Shown here piece after piece: positions 30,149-39,839 of a DNA stretch of 64,000 nucleotides. Position 1 is the first letter of the stretch. The number at the start of each line of letters is the position of its first letter. The notes under the pieces were generated by a model that was given only the letters and a program-made list of their open reading frames with translations, had not been told where the DNA came from and did no database searches. The stretch is from Burkholderia sp. TSV86 (lineage in GTDB: Bacteria; Pseudomonadota; Gammaproteobacteria; Burkholderiales; Burkholderiaceae): positions 1 to 64,000 of the forward strand of contig NZ_LOWB01000015.1 of the NCBI RefSeq assembly GCF_001522865.1, in the 5' to 3' direction. The position numbers and the translations under genes are program-made.

Positions 30149-31390
30149 ATGGCTGTCAATTTTCCGTCGATCGATTCCGCGCAATTGCATCCCGTCGCCG
30201 GCGTCACGCTCGGCTGGGCGGAGGCGCACATTCGCAAACCGAACCGCAAGGACGTGCTTGTCGTCTGCGTCGACGAAGGCGCGAGCGTCTCCGGCGTGTT
30301 CACCGAAAACCGCTTCTGCGCCGCGCCCGTCACGGTGTGCCGCGAGCATCTCGCGAAGGCGCGTGCGGGCGGCGCCGGGATTCGCGCGCTCATCGTCAAT
30401 ACCGGTGTGGCGAACGCGGGCACGGGCGAGCCGGGGCTGATGCACGCGCGCGAAACCTGCGCGGCGCTGGCGCACCTGATCGGAATCCACGCCGACCAGG
30501 TGTTGCCGTTCTCGACCGGCGTGATCCTCGAGCCGCTGCCGCTCGACCGACTGAAGGCGGGCTTACCCGCCGCGCTCGCGAATCGCGCCAGCGCGCACTG
30601 GCTCGAAGCCGCGCAGTCGATCATGACGACCGACACGCAGCCGAAGGCCGCATCGCGCCAAGTGACGATCGAGGGCCACACGGTCACGCTGACGGGCATC
30701 AGCAAGGGGGCCGGCATGATCAAGCCGAACATGGCGACGATGCTCGGCTTTCTCGCGCTCGACGCGAAAGTTGCGCAGCCGGTGCTCGACGTGCTGGTGA
30801 AGGAAGTGGCGGACCGCTCGTTCAATTGCATCACGATCGACGGCGATACGTCGACCAACGATTCGTTCATCCTGATCGCATCCGGCCGAGCGAGCCTGCC
30901 CGAGATCACGTCGACCGATTCGCCCGCGTATGCGGCGCTGCGCGACGCGGTCACCGAACTCGCGCAGACGCTTGCGCAATTGATCGTTCGCGATGGCGAA
31001 GGCGCGACGAAATTCATCACGGTGCAGGTCGAAGGCGGCCGCAGCGCCGACGAGTGCCGCCGGATCGCGTATGCGATCGGCCATTCGCCGCTCGTGAAGA
31101 CCGCGTTCTACGCATCGGACCCGAATCTCGGCCGTATTCTCGCTGCGATCGGCTATGCCGGCGTCGCGGACCTCGACGTCGGCAAGATCGATCTGTATCT
31201 CGACGACGTGCTGGTCGCGCACGCGGGGGGCCGCAATCCCGCGTATCTGGAGGAGGAAGGCCAGCGCGTGATGAAGCAAAGCGAGATCACGATCCGCGTG
31301 CTGCTCGGCCGCGGTGACGCGCGGGCGACGGTTTGGACCTGCGATTTGTCGCACGAATACGTGAGCATCAACGCCGACTATCGTTCATAA
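30149..31390 (+). CDS. argJ: Bifunctional glutamate N-acetyltransferase / amino-acid N-acetyltransferase
   Basis: A 413-residue enzyme of the arginine acetyl cycle, which recycles the acetyl group from N-acetylornithine to glutamate. The autocleavage site is in the motif [14 protein letters not shown], between A196 and the nucleophile T197, generating alpha and beta chains. The ATG at 30149 yields the usual N-terminus MAVNFPSI. An in-frame ATG 15 bp upstream exists. The 224-bp gap from secA suggests separate transcription. It is probably cotranscribed with the ATPase gene 25 bp downstream. Confidence 0.95.
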   Translation: MAVNFPSIDSAQLHPVAGVTLGWAEAHIRKPNRKDVLVVCVDEGASVSGVFTENRFCAAPVTVCREHLAKARAGGAGIRALIVNTGVANAGTGEPGLMHARETCAALAHLIGIHADQVLPFSTGVILEPLPLDRLKAGLPAALANRASAHWLEAAQSIMTTDTQPKAASRQVTIEGHTVTLTGISKGAGMIKPNMATMLGFLALDAKVAQPVLDVLVKEVADRSFNCITIDGDTSTNDSFILIASGRASLPEITSTDSPAYAALRDAVTELAQTLAQLIVRDGEGATKFITVQVEGGRSADECRRIAYAIGHSPLVKTAFYASDPNLGRILAAIGYAGVADLDVGKIDLYLDDVLVAHAGGRNPAYLEEEGQRVMKQSEITIRVLLGRGDARATVWTCDLSHEYVSINADYRS

Positions 31391-31415
31391 ACTACACGCA
31401 CACGGGGCGAGCCTC

Positions 31416-32285
31416 ATGGACCAGCTCGAACAATTGCTGAAACGTGCCGAAGCGCTGCTCGGGCGCCTCGAAGCGCTGCTGCCGCCGCCGCCCGCGGCGA
31501 TCGACTGGGCGGCGGCGACTGCATTCCGTTGGCGCAAGCGCCAGGGGCGCGGCTATCTGCAGCCCGTCGCCGCGCGCTCGACGATCACGCTCGGCGATTT
31601 GCAGAACATCGATCGCCAGAAAGCGCTGATCGAGCAGAACACGCGCCAGTTCGTTCTGCGCAAGCCGGCGAACAACGTGCTGCTGACGGGCGCGCGCGGC
31701 ACCGGCAAGTCGTCGCTGATCAAGGCTTGTCTAAACGCTTTCGCGGCCGACGGATTGCGTCTCATCGAAGTCGACAAGGATGATTTGCACGATCTCGGCG
31801 ACATCGTCGAGCTGATTTCGGCGCGGCCGGAGCGCTTCATCGTGTTTTGCGACGATCTTTCGTTCGAGGACGGCGAGTCGGGCTACAAGGCGCTCAAGGT
31901 CGCGCTCGACGGCTCGATTGCCGCACAGTCCGACAACGTGCTGATCTACGCGACGTCGAACCGCCGGCACCTGCTGCCGGAGTACATGAGCGACAACGAA
32001 ACATACAAGCATCTGCCCGACGGCGAGATCCATCCGGGCGAGGTGGTCGAGGAAAAAATTTCATTATCCGAGCGTTTTGGCCTCTGGGTCAGCTTCTACC
32101 CGTTCAAGCAGGATGATTACTTGGCGATTGTCGGCCACTGGCTCAAGCATTTCGGCTGCGATGACGCCGAGATCGACGCGGCGCGCGGCGATGCGCTCGT
32201 CTGGGCGCTCGAGCGCGGGTCGCGCTCCGGCCGCGTCGCATGGCAATTTGCGCGCGACCGCGCGGGCCGCAAGGAGAACGTATGA
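31416..32285 (+). CDS. DUF815-family P-loop ATPase
   Basis: A 289-residue AAA-type ATPase of the DUF815 family. Walker A GARGTGKS is at residues 92-99, Walker B FIVFCDD at 141-147, and a sensor-like ATSN motif at 179-182. It contains the family-typical stretch HLLPEYMSDN. An N-terminal leucine-rich amphipathic helix (residues 1-25) may mediate oligomerisation. The biological role of DUF815 proteins is not established. Its stop overlaps the Nudix gene in an ATGA junction, and the pairing with argJ upstream and Nudix/yacG/zapD downstream recurs in betaproteobacteria. Confidence 0.85.
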   Translation: MDQLEQLLKRAEALLGRLEALLPPPPAAIDWAAATAFRWRKRQGRGYLQPVAARSTITLGDLQNIDRQKALIEQNTRQFVLRKPANNVLLTGARGTGKSSLIKACLNAFAADGLRLIEVDKDDLHDLGDIVELISARPERFIVFCDDLSFEDGESGYKALKVALDGSIAAQSDNVLIYATSNRRHLLPEYMSDNETYKHLPDGEIHPGEVVEEKISLSERFGLWVSFYPFKQDDYLAIVGHWLKHFGCDDAEIDAARGDALVWALERGSRSGRVAWQFARDRAGRKENV

Positions 32286-32728
32286 GTTTGGATGTATCAA
32301 ACGACGCGGCGCGGACGGGTGCCTCGCGCAAGGTGACCGAGGTGGCGGTCGGCGTGCTGGTGCAGCCGGACGGCCGTTATCTGCTCGCGCAACGGCTGCC
32401 CGGCAAGCCTTACGAGGGCTATTGGGAGTTTCCGGGCGGCAAGCTCGAGGCGGGGGAGAGCGTCGAGGAGGCGCTCGCCCGGGAGTTGCACGAGGAACTC
32501 GGCATCGTCGTGACCGATTGTCACCGCTGGCATACGCTCGAACACGACTACCCGCATGCATACGTGCGGCTGTATTTCTGCAAGGTGACGGATTGGACGG
32601 GCGAGCCGCATAGCCGCGAAGGCCAAGCGTTTGTCTGGCAGCGCCTGCCCGTCGACGTGGCGCCGCTGCTGCCGGCCGCGCTGCCCGTGCTCGAACTGCT
32701 CGCGCAGGAGCAGGGTGGCGCACGGTAG
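32282..32728 (+). CDS. mutT: Nudix hydrolase, MutT-like 8-oxo-dGTP diphosphatase
   Basis: A 148-residue protein with a complete Nudix box (G53-x5-E59-x7-R67-E68-x2-E71-E72-x-G74-I75). The context VLVQPDGRYLLAQRLPGKPYEGYWEFPGGKLE is typical of MutT enzymes that remove 8-oxo-dGTP from the nucleotide pool. The ATG at 32282 has AAGGAG ideally placed and overlaps the DUF815 stop. Substrate is inferred from family resemblance; other Nudix substrates are possible. Confidence 0.85.
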   Translation: MSLDVSNDAARTGASRKVTEVAVGVLVQPDGRYLLAQRLPGKPYEGYWEFPGGKLEAGESVEEALARELHEELGIVVTDCHRWHTLEHDYPHAYVRLYFCKVTDWTGEPHSREGQAFVWQRLPVDVAPLLPAALPVLELLAQEQGGAR

Positions 32729-32901
32729 TAAGCTGCGCACGCGGTTTTCAGTCCGCCGGAGGGCGGCTTGTCACGCGCAACGGGTTACGCTTGGCCGTTG
32801 GCTCGATAGATGACGGCAGGGAGTGCCGGGCCGCCGGCACGCCGGGCCGCTCGACAAGCGATGCCGGTTCGGTCATGCGCGGTTTTTCGGGGTCGGCGGA
32901 T

Positions 32902-33096
32902 TTACCCGCGGGTTCCCTTTTCTGCGTCGTCGTCGGACAGCGCTTCGTTATCGGCGCCACCGATCCGGTATTTCTCGGCCGCCCATGCGCCGAGGTCCAA
33001 TTGCTTGCAGCGGGACGAACAGAAGGGACGGAAGCGATTCTCGGGCGTCCAGCGCACTTCCTTGCCGCAGGACGGGCATTTCACGGCGGTAACCAT
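32902..33096 (-). CDS. yacG: DNA gyrase inhibitor YacG
   Basis: A 64-residue zinc-finger protein with C7-x2-C10 and C26-x3-C30 zinc ligands in CPSCGK and FCSSRCK, matching YacG, which binds GyrB and inhibits gyrase in E. coli. The C-terminal tail is acidic. It lies 32 bp downstream of zapD on the same strand, the standard coaE-zapD-yacG order, and converges with the Nudix gene. Confidence 0.93.
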   Translation of the reverse strand: MVTAVKCPSCGKEVRWTPENRFRPFCSSRCKQLDLGAWAAEKYRIGGADNEALSDDDAEKGTRG

Positions 33097-33128
33097 AGCA
33101 GCAGATCACATTGCGGCGCGACGCGCCG

Positions 33129-33938
<810 letters not shown>

Positions 33939-34051
33939 TCACGGTCTACCCTAGCAATCGGACCATTTCGGGACGCATGACAATGAGGGCGTTCGTGACG
34001 GTGCCCGTGGCGAGGGGCTCAGCCCGCCGCCTGGCGCACGTTGGTTATACG

Positions 34052-34657
34052 TCAGCGGGTGGCGGCGAAAGCGAGATAGCGTTGGTGCAGCGCGGCGACT
34101 TCGGCTTCGAGTTGCCGATGCGACGTGTGGTCGTTGACGATCACGTCGTCGGCCGCCGCCAGCCTGACGCTGCGCGACGCCTGCCGAGCGATGATCGCCT
34201 CGACCTGCTCGCGCGTGAAGCCGTTGCGGCGCATCACGCGCGCGATTTGCGTGTCCACTGCGCAGTCGACCACGAGCACGCGGTCCACGCGTGCTTTCCA
34301 TGTGCCGGATTCGACGAGCAGCGGTACGACGAGCACGACGTAAGCGCCTTGCGCCGCGTTCGCCTCGCGTTCGGTTTCGTCGCGAATCAGCGGATGAGTG
34401 ATGGCTTCAAGGCGCTTGCGCGCCCCTTCGTCGCTGAAGACCAGTGCGCGCATTTTCGCGCGGTCGAGCGAGCCGTCGGCGGCGACGAACGCCGCGCCGA
34501 ACTCGCGCGCGATAAGCGGCATCGCGGAGCCGTGTGCAGCGGTGATGTGGTGCGCGATGAGGTCAGTGTCGACAATCGACGCGCCGAGCGAGCCGAGCAG
34601 ATTCGCGATCGTTGTCTTGCCGCTGCCGATTCCACCCGTCAATCCCACCGAGAACAT
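34052..34657 (-). CDS. coaE: Dephospho-CoA kinase
   Basis: A 201-residue P-loop kinase catalysing the last step of coenzyme A synthesis. The Walker A loop G8-GIGSGKT-15 begins right after the N-terminus MFSVGLT. The DADLIAH-type substrate motif (here TDLIAHH) and the RVLVVDC strand are visible. Three bases separate it from pilD upstream on the same strand, so it is probably cotranscribed with the pilus genes. Confidence 0.95.
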   Translation of the reverse strand: MFSVGLTGGIGSGKTTIANLLGSLGASIVDTDLIAHHITAAHGSAMPLIAREFGAAFVAADGSLDRAKMRALVFSDEGARKRLEAITHPLIRDETEREANAAQGAYVVLVVPLLVESGTWKARVDRVLVVDCAVDTQIARVMRRNGFTREQVEAIIARQASRSVRLAAADDVIVNDHTSHRQLEAEVAALHQRYLAFAATR

Positions 34658-34660
34658 AGG

Positions 34661-35587
34661 TCAGCCTCCAAGCAGCAAGTAAAACGGCGTTCCGCAAAAA
34701 AGCGTGGCGGCACCGCCGATCGCAAGAAACGGGCCGAATGGCAGCGGCTCTTCGAATCGCATGCGGCCGCGCCAAGTCGCGACGAGGCCGACCGTTGCGC
34801 CGGCCACGGCGGCGATCAATACGACCTGCGGCAACGCTTCCCAGCCGAGCCACGCACCGAGCGCGGCAAGGAGCTTCAGATCGCCGTAGCCGATGCCTTC
34901 GATGCCGCGCAACAGTTTGAAGAGCCACAGAACGCACCAAAGGAACAGATAGCCGGCAATCGCGCCAATAACAGCGGCGCGCAAGCCGGTGAACATGCCC
35001 CACAGATTGACGCACAGGCCGGCCCAAAGAAGCGGCAGCGTCAGCGAATCGGGCAGGAAGCCGGTTTGCATGTCGATCGCGCTCATCGCGAGCAGCGCCA
35101 CGCACAGGCCGAATGCGGCGAGCGCCGCGCCGCTTGGCCCGAAAAGGGAGAGCGCGGCGGCCGCGAGCGCGGCGGCCGCGAGTTCCACCAGCGGATAGCG
35201 CAGGCCGATGGCCGCTTGACAGTGGCTACAGCGGCCGCGCAGCACGATATAGCTGAGCACTGGGATGTTTTCCCAGGCGCGCAGCACATGGCCGCAGCTT
35301 GGGCAGGCGCTGCGCGGCACCCACAGGTTGTAGCGCGGCGGCAGGCCGTCGGCGGCAGGCGGCTCGCCCGTTGCTTCGGCTATTTCCGCGAGCCACGCGC
35401 GTTTCATCATGATCGGCAGCCGGTGCGCGACCACGTTGACGAAGCTGCCGACGACAAGACCGAACACGATCGCGAATGCATACTGCGCGCCCGACGGAAG
35501 CGCCGCGAATGCGGCGAGCAGCGCGAAGGGCGCTTGCGTTGCCGGATCGGGAAGAAGCGGGTTGGACGTGATCAAGGCGGTCGTCAT
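34661..35587 (-). CDS. pilD: Prepilin leader peptidase / N-methyltransferase
   Basis: A 308-residue polytopic A24 aspartyl protease that cleaves and N-methylates type IV prepilins and type II pseudopilins. The N-terminal domain with two CxxC pairs (CPSC and CSHC) marks the methyltransferase-type enzyme. The catalytic aspartates lie in IDMQTGFLPD and GIGYGD. It is 29 bp downstream of pilC and 3 bp upstream of coaE. Confidence 0.95.
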   Translation of the reverse strand: MTTALITSNPLLPDPATQAPFALLAAFAALPSGAQYAFAIVFGLVVGSFVNVVAHRLPIMMKRAWLAEIAEATGEPPAADGLPPRYNLWVPRSACPSCGHVLRAWENIPVLSYIVLRGRCSHCQAAIGLRYPLVELAAAALAAAALSLFGPSGAALAAFGLCVALLAMSAIDMQTGFLPDSLTLPLLWAGLCVNLWGMFTGLRAAVIGAIAGYLFLWCVLWLFKLLRGIEGIGYGDLKLLAALGAWLGWEALPQVVLIAAVAGATVGLVATWRGRMRFEEPLPFGPFLAIGGAATLFCGTPFYLLLGG

Positions 35588-35616
35588 GGTTAATGGAGTC
35601 GGATTCGGCTGCGATG

Positions 35617-36840
35617 CTACACCACGTTACCGAGCTGAACGATCGGCAGATACATCGCGATCACCAGCGCGCCGATGAGCGCGCCCAGCACGACGATCAC
35701 AACAGGCTCGCACAGGTGCGCGATCATGCCGATCTGGTCGTCGATCCGCCGGTCGCAGAGTGTCGCGATATCGAGCAACATCATATCGAGCGTGCCGGAT
35801 TCTTCGGCGACCGAGATGGGTTGCACGACATCGTCGGGAAAACAGCCTTCGGCCCGCATCGCCTGGGCGAGCCGCTCGCCGCGCTGCAGGCGCGCGGCAA
35901 TCCCGGCTGTTGCGCGATCGAAGAGCACATTGCCGCTTACATGCGACAAAGCGGCGAGCGCATCGGCAAGCGGCGTGCCAGCGGCGAGCAACGTGCCGAG
36001 CGCGCGACTCCAGCGGGCGGCGGCGAGCGTGCGCAGCAGCGGCCCGGCAAGCGGCATGCGCAGTAGCGCCCGTGCGAGTGCGACGCGGACGGCTGCGGAG
36101 CGGCGCGTGGCGTGACGCATTGCGGCGCAGACGAGCGCCACGGCAATGCCGACCGGCACACTCATGCGTGTCACGCCGGCCGATAGCGCCAGGATGAAGC
36201 GGGTCGGTGCGGGCAGGGCGGTGCCGAAGCCGGAGAAAATCTGCTCGAAGGTCGGTACGACCCAGATCAGCAGCGCCGCAGTCAGCGCGAGCGCGAACAG
36301 CAGCACTGCCACCGGATAGGCGAGCGCCCCTCTGACCCGCGCATATTGGGCGGCGGCGCGTTCGCGATCCTCGGCGATCCGTGCGAGCACGGCGGCGAGT
36401 GCGCCCGCCGTCTCGCCGACCGCGACGAGCTGGCGCAACAGTGGATCGAACGGACGCGGATAGCGGTCCAATGCGGCCGAGAATTGCCGACCTGCGACGA
36501 TCTCGCGCGCCAACCCCGCCGCGATGCGAGGTATCGCGCTGCGCTGCCGGGACGCGTTCGTGCGTGCCAGCAATTCGAGTGACGGTGCGAGCGCCAGCCC
36601 AGCGTGCAGGAGCCCGGCGAGTTGGCGCGTGAAGCGCGTGATCTCGTGCGTGCGCACTGCCGGGGGCGGCGCCGTACCGCGGGCTTCGAGGTGCAGCACG
36701 GTAATGCCGGTGCGCTTGAGTGCCGCGCGCGCGGTGCCCGAATCGACGGCAATCAGCACGCCGCGCCGGCGTGCGCCGTCCGCCGTCACGCCTACCCAGC
36801 GATAACGGGCTTCGCTCGGCGCAGGACTGCGCGTATTCAT
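35617..36840 (-). CDS. pilC: Type IV pilus inner-membrane platform protein PilC
   Basis: A 407-residue GspF/PilC-family protein with two repeated GspF helical domains (about residues 70-190 and 275-395) and three hydrophobic membrane segments. It forms the rotary platform driven by PilB. The N-terminus has the RYRWVGVTADGARRRG pattern typical of PilC. Its start overlaps the pilB stop (ATGA). Confidence 0.92.
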   Translation of the reverse strand: MNTRSPAPSEARYRWVGVTADGARRRGVLIAVDSGTARAALKRTGITVLHLEARGTAPPPAVRTHEITRFTRQLAGLLHAGLALAPSLELLARTNASRQRSAIPRIAAGLAREIVAGRQFSAALDRYPRPFDPLLRQLVAVGETAGALAAVLARIAEDRERAAAQYARVRGALAYPVAVLLFALALTAALLIWVVPTFEQIFSGFGTALPAPTRFILALSAGVTRMSVPVGIAVALVCAAMRHATRRSAAVRVALARALLRMPLAGPLLRTLAAARWSRALGTLLAAGTPLADALAALSHVSGNVLFDRATAGIAARLQRGERLAQAMRAEGCFPDDVVQPISVAEESGTLDMMLLDIATLCDRRIDDQIGMIAHLCEPVVIVVLGALIGALVIAMYLPIVQLGNVV

Positions 36841-38141
36841 TCGGAGGCCTCGGTTGCATCAAGTGCTTCGTCCAGGCTTGTGGAGCCATCGCGCACGCGG
36901 ATGAGCGCGGCTTCGCGCAAGCTCGCCATGCCTTCGGAACGGGCTTGGCGCGTAAGTTCGGCGCCGCTTGCGTGAGCGCTGATCAAGTCGCGTTGCTCGG
37001 CTGACAGCGGCATCACCTGATGAATACCCACGCGCCCCTTGTAGCCGATGCCATGACACTCGGCGCAGCCTCTCGCGGTATACGGCCGCCAGCCGGCATC
37101 GAGCGACGCCGCGGCGATGCCGGCCGCGCGCAGCGCGTCGCGCGACGCATCGGCGGGCGCGCGACACGCGGTGCAAAGGCGCCTCACCAGCCGTTGCGCG
37201 GTCACGAGTCTCAACGCAGCGGCGAGGTTGTATGGTGCGACGCCGATGTCGAGCAGCCTCGTGACCGCTGCCGGCGCATCGTTCGTATGCAGTGTCGATA
37301 ACACCAGATGGCCAGTTTGCGCGGCTTTGAGCGCGACATCGGCGGTTTGCGCATCGCGAATCTCACCGACCATGATCACGTCGGGATCCTGGCGAAGGAA
37401 CGCGCGCAGCGCGACCGCAAACGTCAGGCCCGCTTTTTCCCGCACCCCTACCTGATTGATGCCATCGAGTTCGATCTCGGCCGGGTCCTCGACCGTGCAG
37501 ATGTTGCGCGATGCGTCGTTCAATTGCTGAAGGAAGCAATACAGCGACAACGTTTTGCCGCTGCCGGTGGGCCCGGTCACCAGAATGAGGCCATGTGGCG
37601 CCCGGATCGCTGCTTCGACGGTGCGTGCCTGGGCGGTGTCGAAGCCGAGCGCGGTGAGCGACAGCGCGGCGGGCAGTGTTTCCAGACGTCGCAGCACGAG
37701 TTTTTCGCCATGCAGCGTCGGCAATGAACTGACTCGGTAGTCGCAGCAGAGCCCCGGCGCCGGCGCAAGCCGCAGCCGGCCATCCTGTGGCACGCGGCGC
37801 TCGGCGATGTCCATTCGCGCGAGTACCTTGATCCGCGTCACGCACGCATCGCGCAGATGGGCGGGCGGCCGCGCGAGCTCATGCAGCACCCCGTCGATTC
37901 GCAGCCGCACACGCCAGCCCGATTCACAGGGCTCGACGTGGATGTCCGACGCATTGCGCTCGTGTGCCGTGCGCAGCATATCGGCGACGGCGCCAATGGC
38001 TGGTGCGTCATCGTCGAATTTCGCGGCGCGCGGCCGGGAAGTGGCAAGAGGCGCGGTGGAGGAGGCCGCCGCTTGCGGTGGCGATGCCGGCGCCGCACGG
38101 TCCGGCCATGCGGAAAAGAAAGGAGAAGACCTGACAGACAT
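36837..38141 (-). CDS. pilB: Type IV pilus extension ATPase PilB, short form
   Basis: A 434-residue GspE/PilB secretion ATPase. Walker A GPTGSGKT is at residues 190-197, the Asp box contains EDP (218-220), Walker B-type DVIMVGEIRD at 254-263, a His box at 281-286, and a C-terminal zinc site with C323, C326, C359 and C362. The start at 38141 has GGAG close upstream. In-frame ATGs at 38186 and 38315 would add only low-complexity sequence. About 130 residues shorter than well-studied PilB proteins, because the N-terminal MshEN-like domain is missing. No pilin or pilMNOPQ genes are nearby. Confidence 0.88.
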   Translation of the reverse strand: MSVRSSPFFSAWPDRAAPASPPQAAASSTAPLATSRPRAAKFDDDAPAIGAVADMLRTAHERNASDIHVEPCESGWRVRLRIDGVLHELARPPAHLRDACVTRIKVLARMDIAERRVPQDGRLRLAPAPGLCCDYRVSSLPTLHGEKLVLRRLETLPAALSLTALGFDTAQARTVEAAIRAPHGLILVTGPTGSGKTLSLYCFLQQLNDASRNICTVEDPAEIELDGINQVGVREKAGLTFAVALRAFLRQDPDVIMVGEIRDAQTADVALKAAQTGHLVLSTLHTNDAPAAVTRLLDIGVAPYNLAAALRLVTAQRLVRRLCTACRAPADASRDALRAAGIAAASLDAGWRPYTARGCAECHGIGYKGRVGIHQVMPLSAEQRDLISAHASGAELTRQARSEGMASLREAALIRVRDGSTSLDEALDATEASE

Positions 38142-38247
38142 TGGCTCCGGCCCAAGGCCGCCTGTTCGACGCGATGAGAGAATCATCGCGTGGCGCGCAT
38201 CAGGCGGCCAGTCGGCCGTTCGGCCAAAGCCGGGACGACGGGGCGCG

Positions 38248-39546
38248 TTACATGGCTCGTGAGTGCCCTGGGCCGCGCGGCATGCGGGGCTGGAACAGTT
38301 TGACCGTGCGTACACCCTGATCGTCGCTGCGCATCACTTCAATCATTACGTTGCCGATCTTCAAGCAGACGTCGCCTTCCGGAATTTCCTCGAGCACTTC
38401 GAGAATGAGCCCGTTAAGCGTTTTCGGGCCCGTCGTCGGCAGATCCAGGTGGAGCCAGCGGTTCAGTTCGCGCAACGGCATGCTGCCCGCGACGATGCAT
38501 TCGCCGTTTTCGTCCCAGCCGCCCTTCGAGCCTTCGCTTTTCGGCATCGTCGTCGTGAATTCGCCGATCAGCTCCTCGATGATGTCCTCCGGCGTGACGA
38601 GCCCTTCGAGTTCGCCGTACTCGTTGACAACGAGCGCCGTGCGCTGGCGGCTTTCCTGGAAGTACTGCAATTGCTGGTAGACGGGCGTGCCGGATGGCAC
38701 ATAGTACGGCTCGGTGAGCAACTCGCGCAGCGTCGCGCGATCGAAATCCTGGTTGTGAAGCGCGGCAAGCGTCTTGCGCACGTGCAGCACGCCGAGCACG
38801 CGCTCGATATCCCCTTCGTAGACGACGAGCCGGTTGTGATAACAGGTCTCGATCTGGTGCAGCACGTCGTCGAGCGGTGCGAGGATGTTCAGCGCTTCGA
38901 TCTGGCGGCGCGGAATCATCACGTCGTCGACGGTGATGTTCTCCAGATCGAACAGGTTGAGCAGGATGCTGCGGTGCTTGGTCGGCATGAAACTCGCGGA
39001 TTCGAGCACGAGCGTGCGCAGTTCCTCCGCCGACAGCCGCTGGTCTCGGCCTGCCTTCGTGTTGATGCGCAGCGTGGCGAGGATGGTGCCGGACAGCGCG
39101 TTGACGAACCATACGATCGGCATCAGCACCCGCATCAGCGGTGCGATGACGATGCTGGCGGGCAATGCGATCCGCTCGGGGAACGTCGCGCCGACGATTT
39201 TCGGCGTGATTTCGGCGAACACGATGATGAGGAACGCAACGATTCCCGTCGCGATCGACAGCACGAGGTTGTCATGGCCGAACGTGCGTAGCGCGATCGA
39301 CGTCGTCAATACCGGGATGATCGTGTTGAACAGATTGTTGCCGATCAGAACCACGCTGAGGAGTTGATCGGTTCGCGCAAGCAACCCTTGCGTCGTCTTC
39401 GCGCCGAGCGCGCCTTGGGTGGCGAGGTGTTTGAGCCGATGACGGTTGAGCGCCATCATCGCGGTTTCGGAAATGGAGAAGAAGCTGGAGCAGAGAAGAA
39501 GCAGGAAGACGGCGCCGATTTGCGCCCATAAGGGAATTTGGTCCAC
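38248..39546 (-). CDS. CNNM/CorC-type membrane protein with CBS domains
   Basis: A 432-residue protein of the HlyC/CorC/CNNM family. A DUF21 membrane domain with about four helices (residues 1-190) is followed by a paired CBS domain (about 205-335) and a C-terminal CorC_HlyC domain (about 345-425). Family members are implicated in magnesium/cobalt transport or resistance; the exact substrate is unknown. I chose a GTG at 39546, where VDQIPLWAQIGAVF matches the family's start. The longer ATG frame to 39669 adds an unrelated basic stretch. No strong ribosome binding site is seen. Confidence 0.86.
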   Translation of the reverse strand: MDQIPLWAQIGAVFLLLLCSSFFSISETAMMALNRHRLKHLATQGALGAKTTQGLLARTDQLLSVVLIGNNLFNTIIPVLTTSIALRTFGHDNLVLSIATGIVAFLIIVFAEITPKIVGATFPERIALPASIVIAPLMRVLMPIVWFVNALSGTILATLRINTKAGRDQRLSAEELRTLVLESASFMPTKHRSILLNLFDLENITVDDVMIPRRQIEALNILAPLDDVLHQIETCYHNRLVVYEGDIERVLGVLHVRKTLAALHNQDFDRATLRELLTEPYYVPSGTPVYQQLQYFQESRQRTALVVNEYGELEGLVTPEDIIEELIGEFTTTMPKSEGSKGGWDENGECIVAGSMPLRELNRWLHLDLPTTGPKTLNGLILEVLEEIPEGDVCLKIGNVMIEVMRSDDQGVRTVKLFQPRMPRGPGHSRAM

Positions 39547-39681
39547 GCGTGGAAAGTCGGTGAATGAACAGGAATGGGGAAGACTATAGCAGAGGGGCGC
39601 GCGCGGATTTGGCGCGAGCGCGCGGCGCTGGTTTTGCGCGGCAGCCGGCGGCGAACCGGCCGACGACATGCGGGAACGGCG

Positions 39682-39716
39682 AAAAAAAAACCGCGCATTG
39701 GATGCGCGGTTTTTTC
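39682..39716 (-). terminator. Terminator downstream of tRNA-Pro
   Basis: An 8-bp stem CCGCGCAT / ATGCGCGG with a 3-base loop, preceded by nine A (the T-tract on the minus strand) and followed by six T. It works as an intrinsic terminator for minus-strand transcription leaving tRNA-Pro, and could also act on the plus strand. Confidence 0.85.
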
Positions 39717-39722
39717 AAAATC

Positions 39723-39799
39723 TGGTCGGGGTGAGAGGATTCGAACCTCCGGCCTCTACGTCCCGAACGTAGCGCTCTACCAGGCTAAGCTACACCCCG
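39723..39799 (-). tRNA. tRNA-Pro (anticodon CGG)
   Basis: A 77-base gene on the minus strand including an encoded CCA end. The 7-bp acceptor stem CGGGGTG / CACCCCG, the D arm, the anticodon stem CTACG / CGTAG with loop TTCGGGA, and the T arm with GGTTCGAATCC all form. Anticodon CGG reads CCG proline codons, frequent in this GC-rich genome. It starts 40 bp after the ispB-like gene on the same strand and is followed by its own terminator. Confidence 0.97.
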
Positions 39800-39839
39800 A
39801 TTTGACTCGATTCATACTGCGTGGTCACTTTAGTCCAAA

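Noticed and set aside
32729-32901. Short open frames between the Nudix gene and yacG
   Set aside because: They overlap yacG antisense or lack start signals; the gap is a simple convergent intergenic region.
39723-39799. tRNA-Pro as an integration (att) site for a genomic island
   Set aside because: No integrase, no repeat of the tRNA 3' end and only housekeeping genes on both sides.
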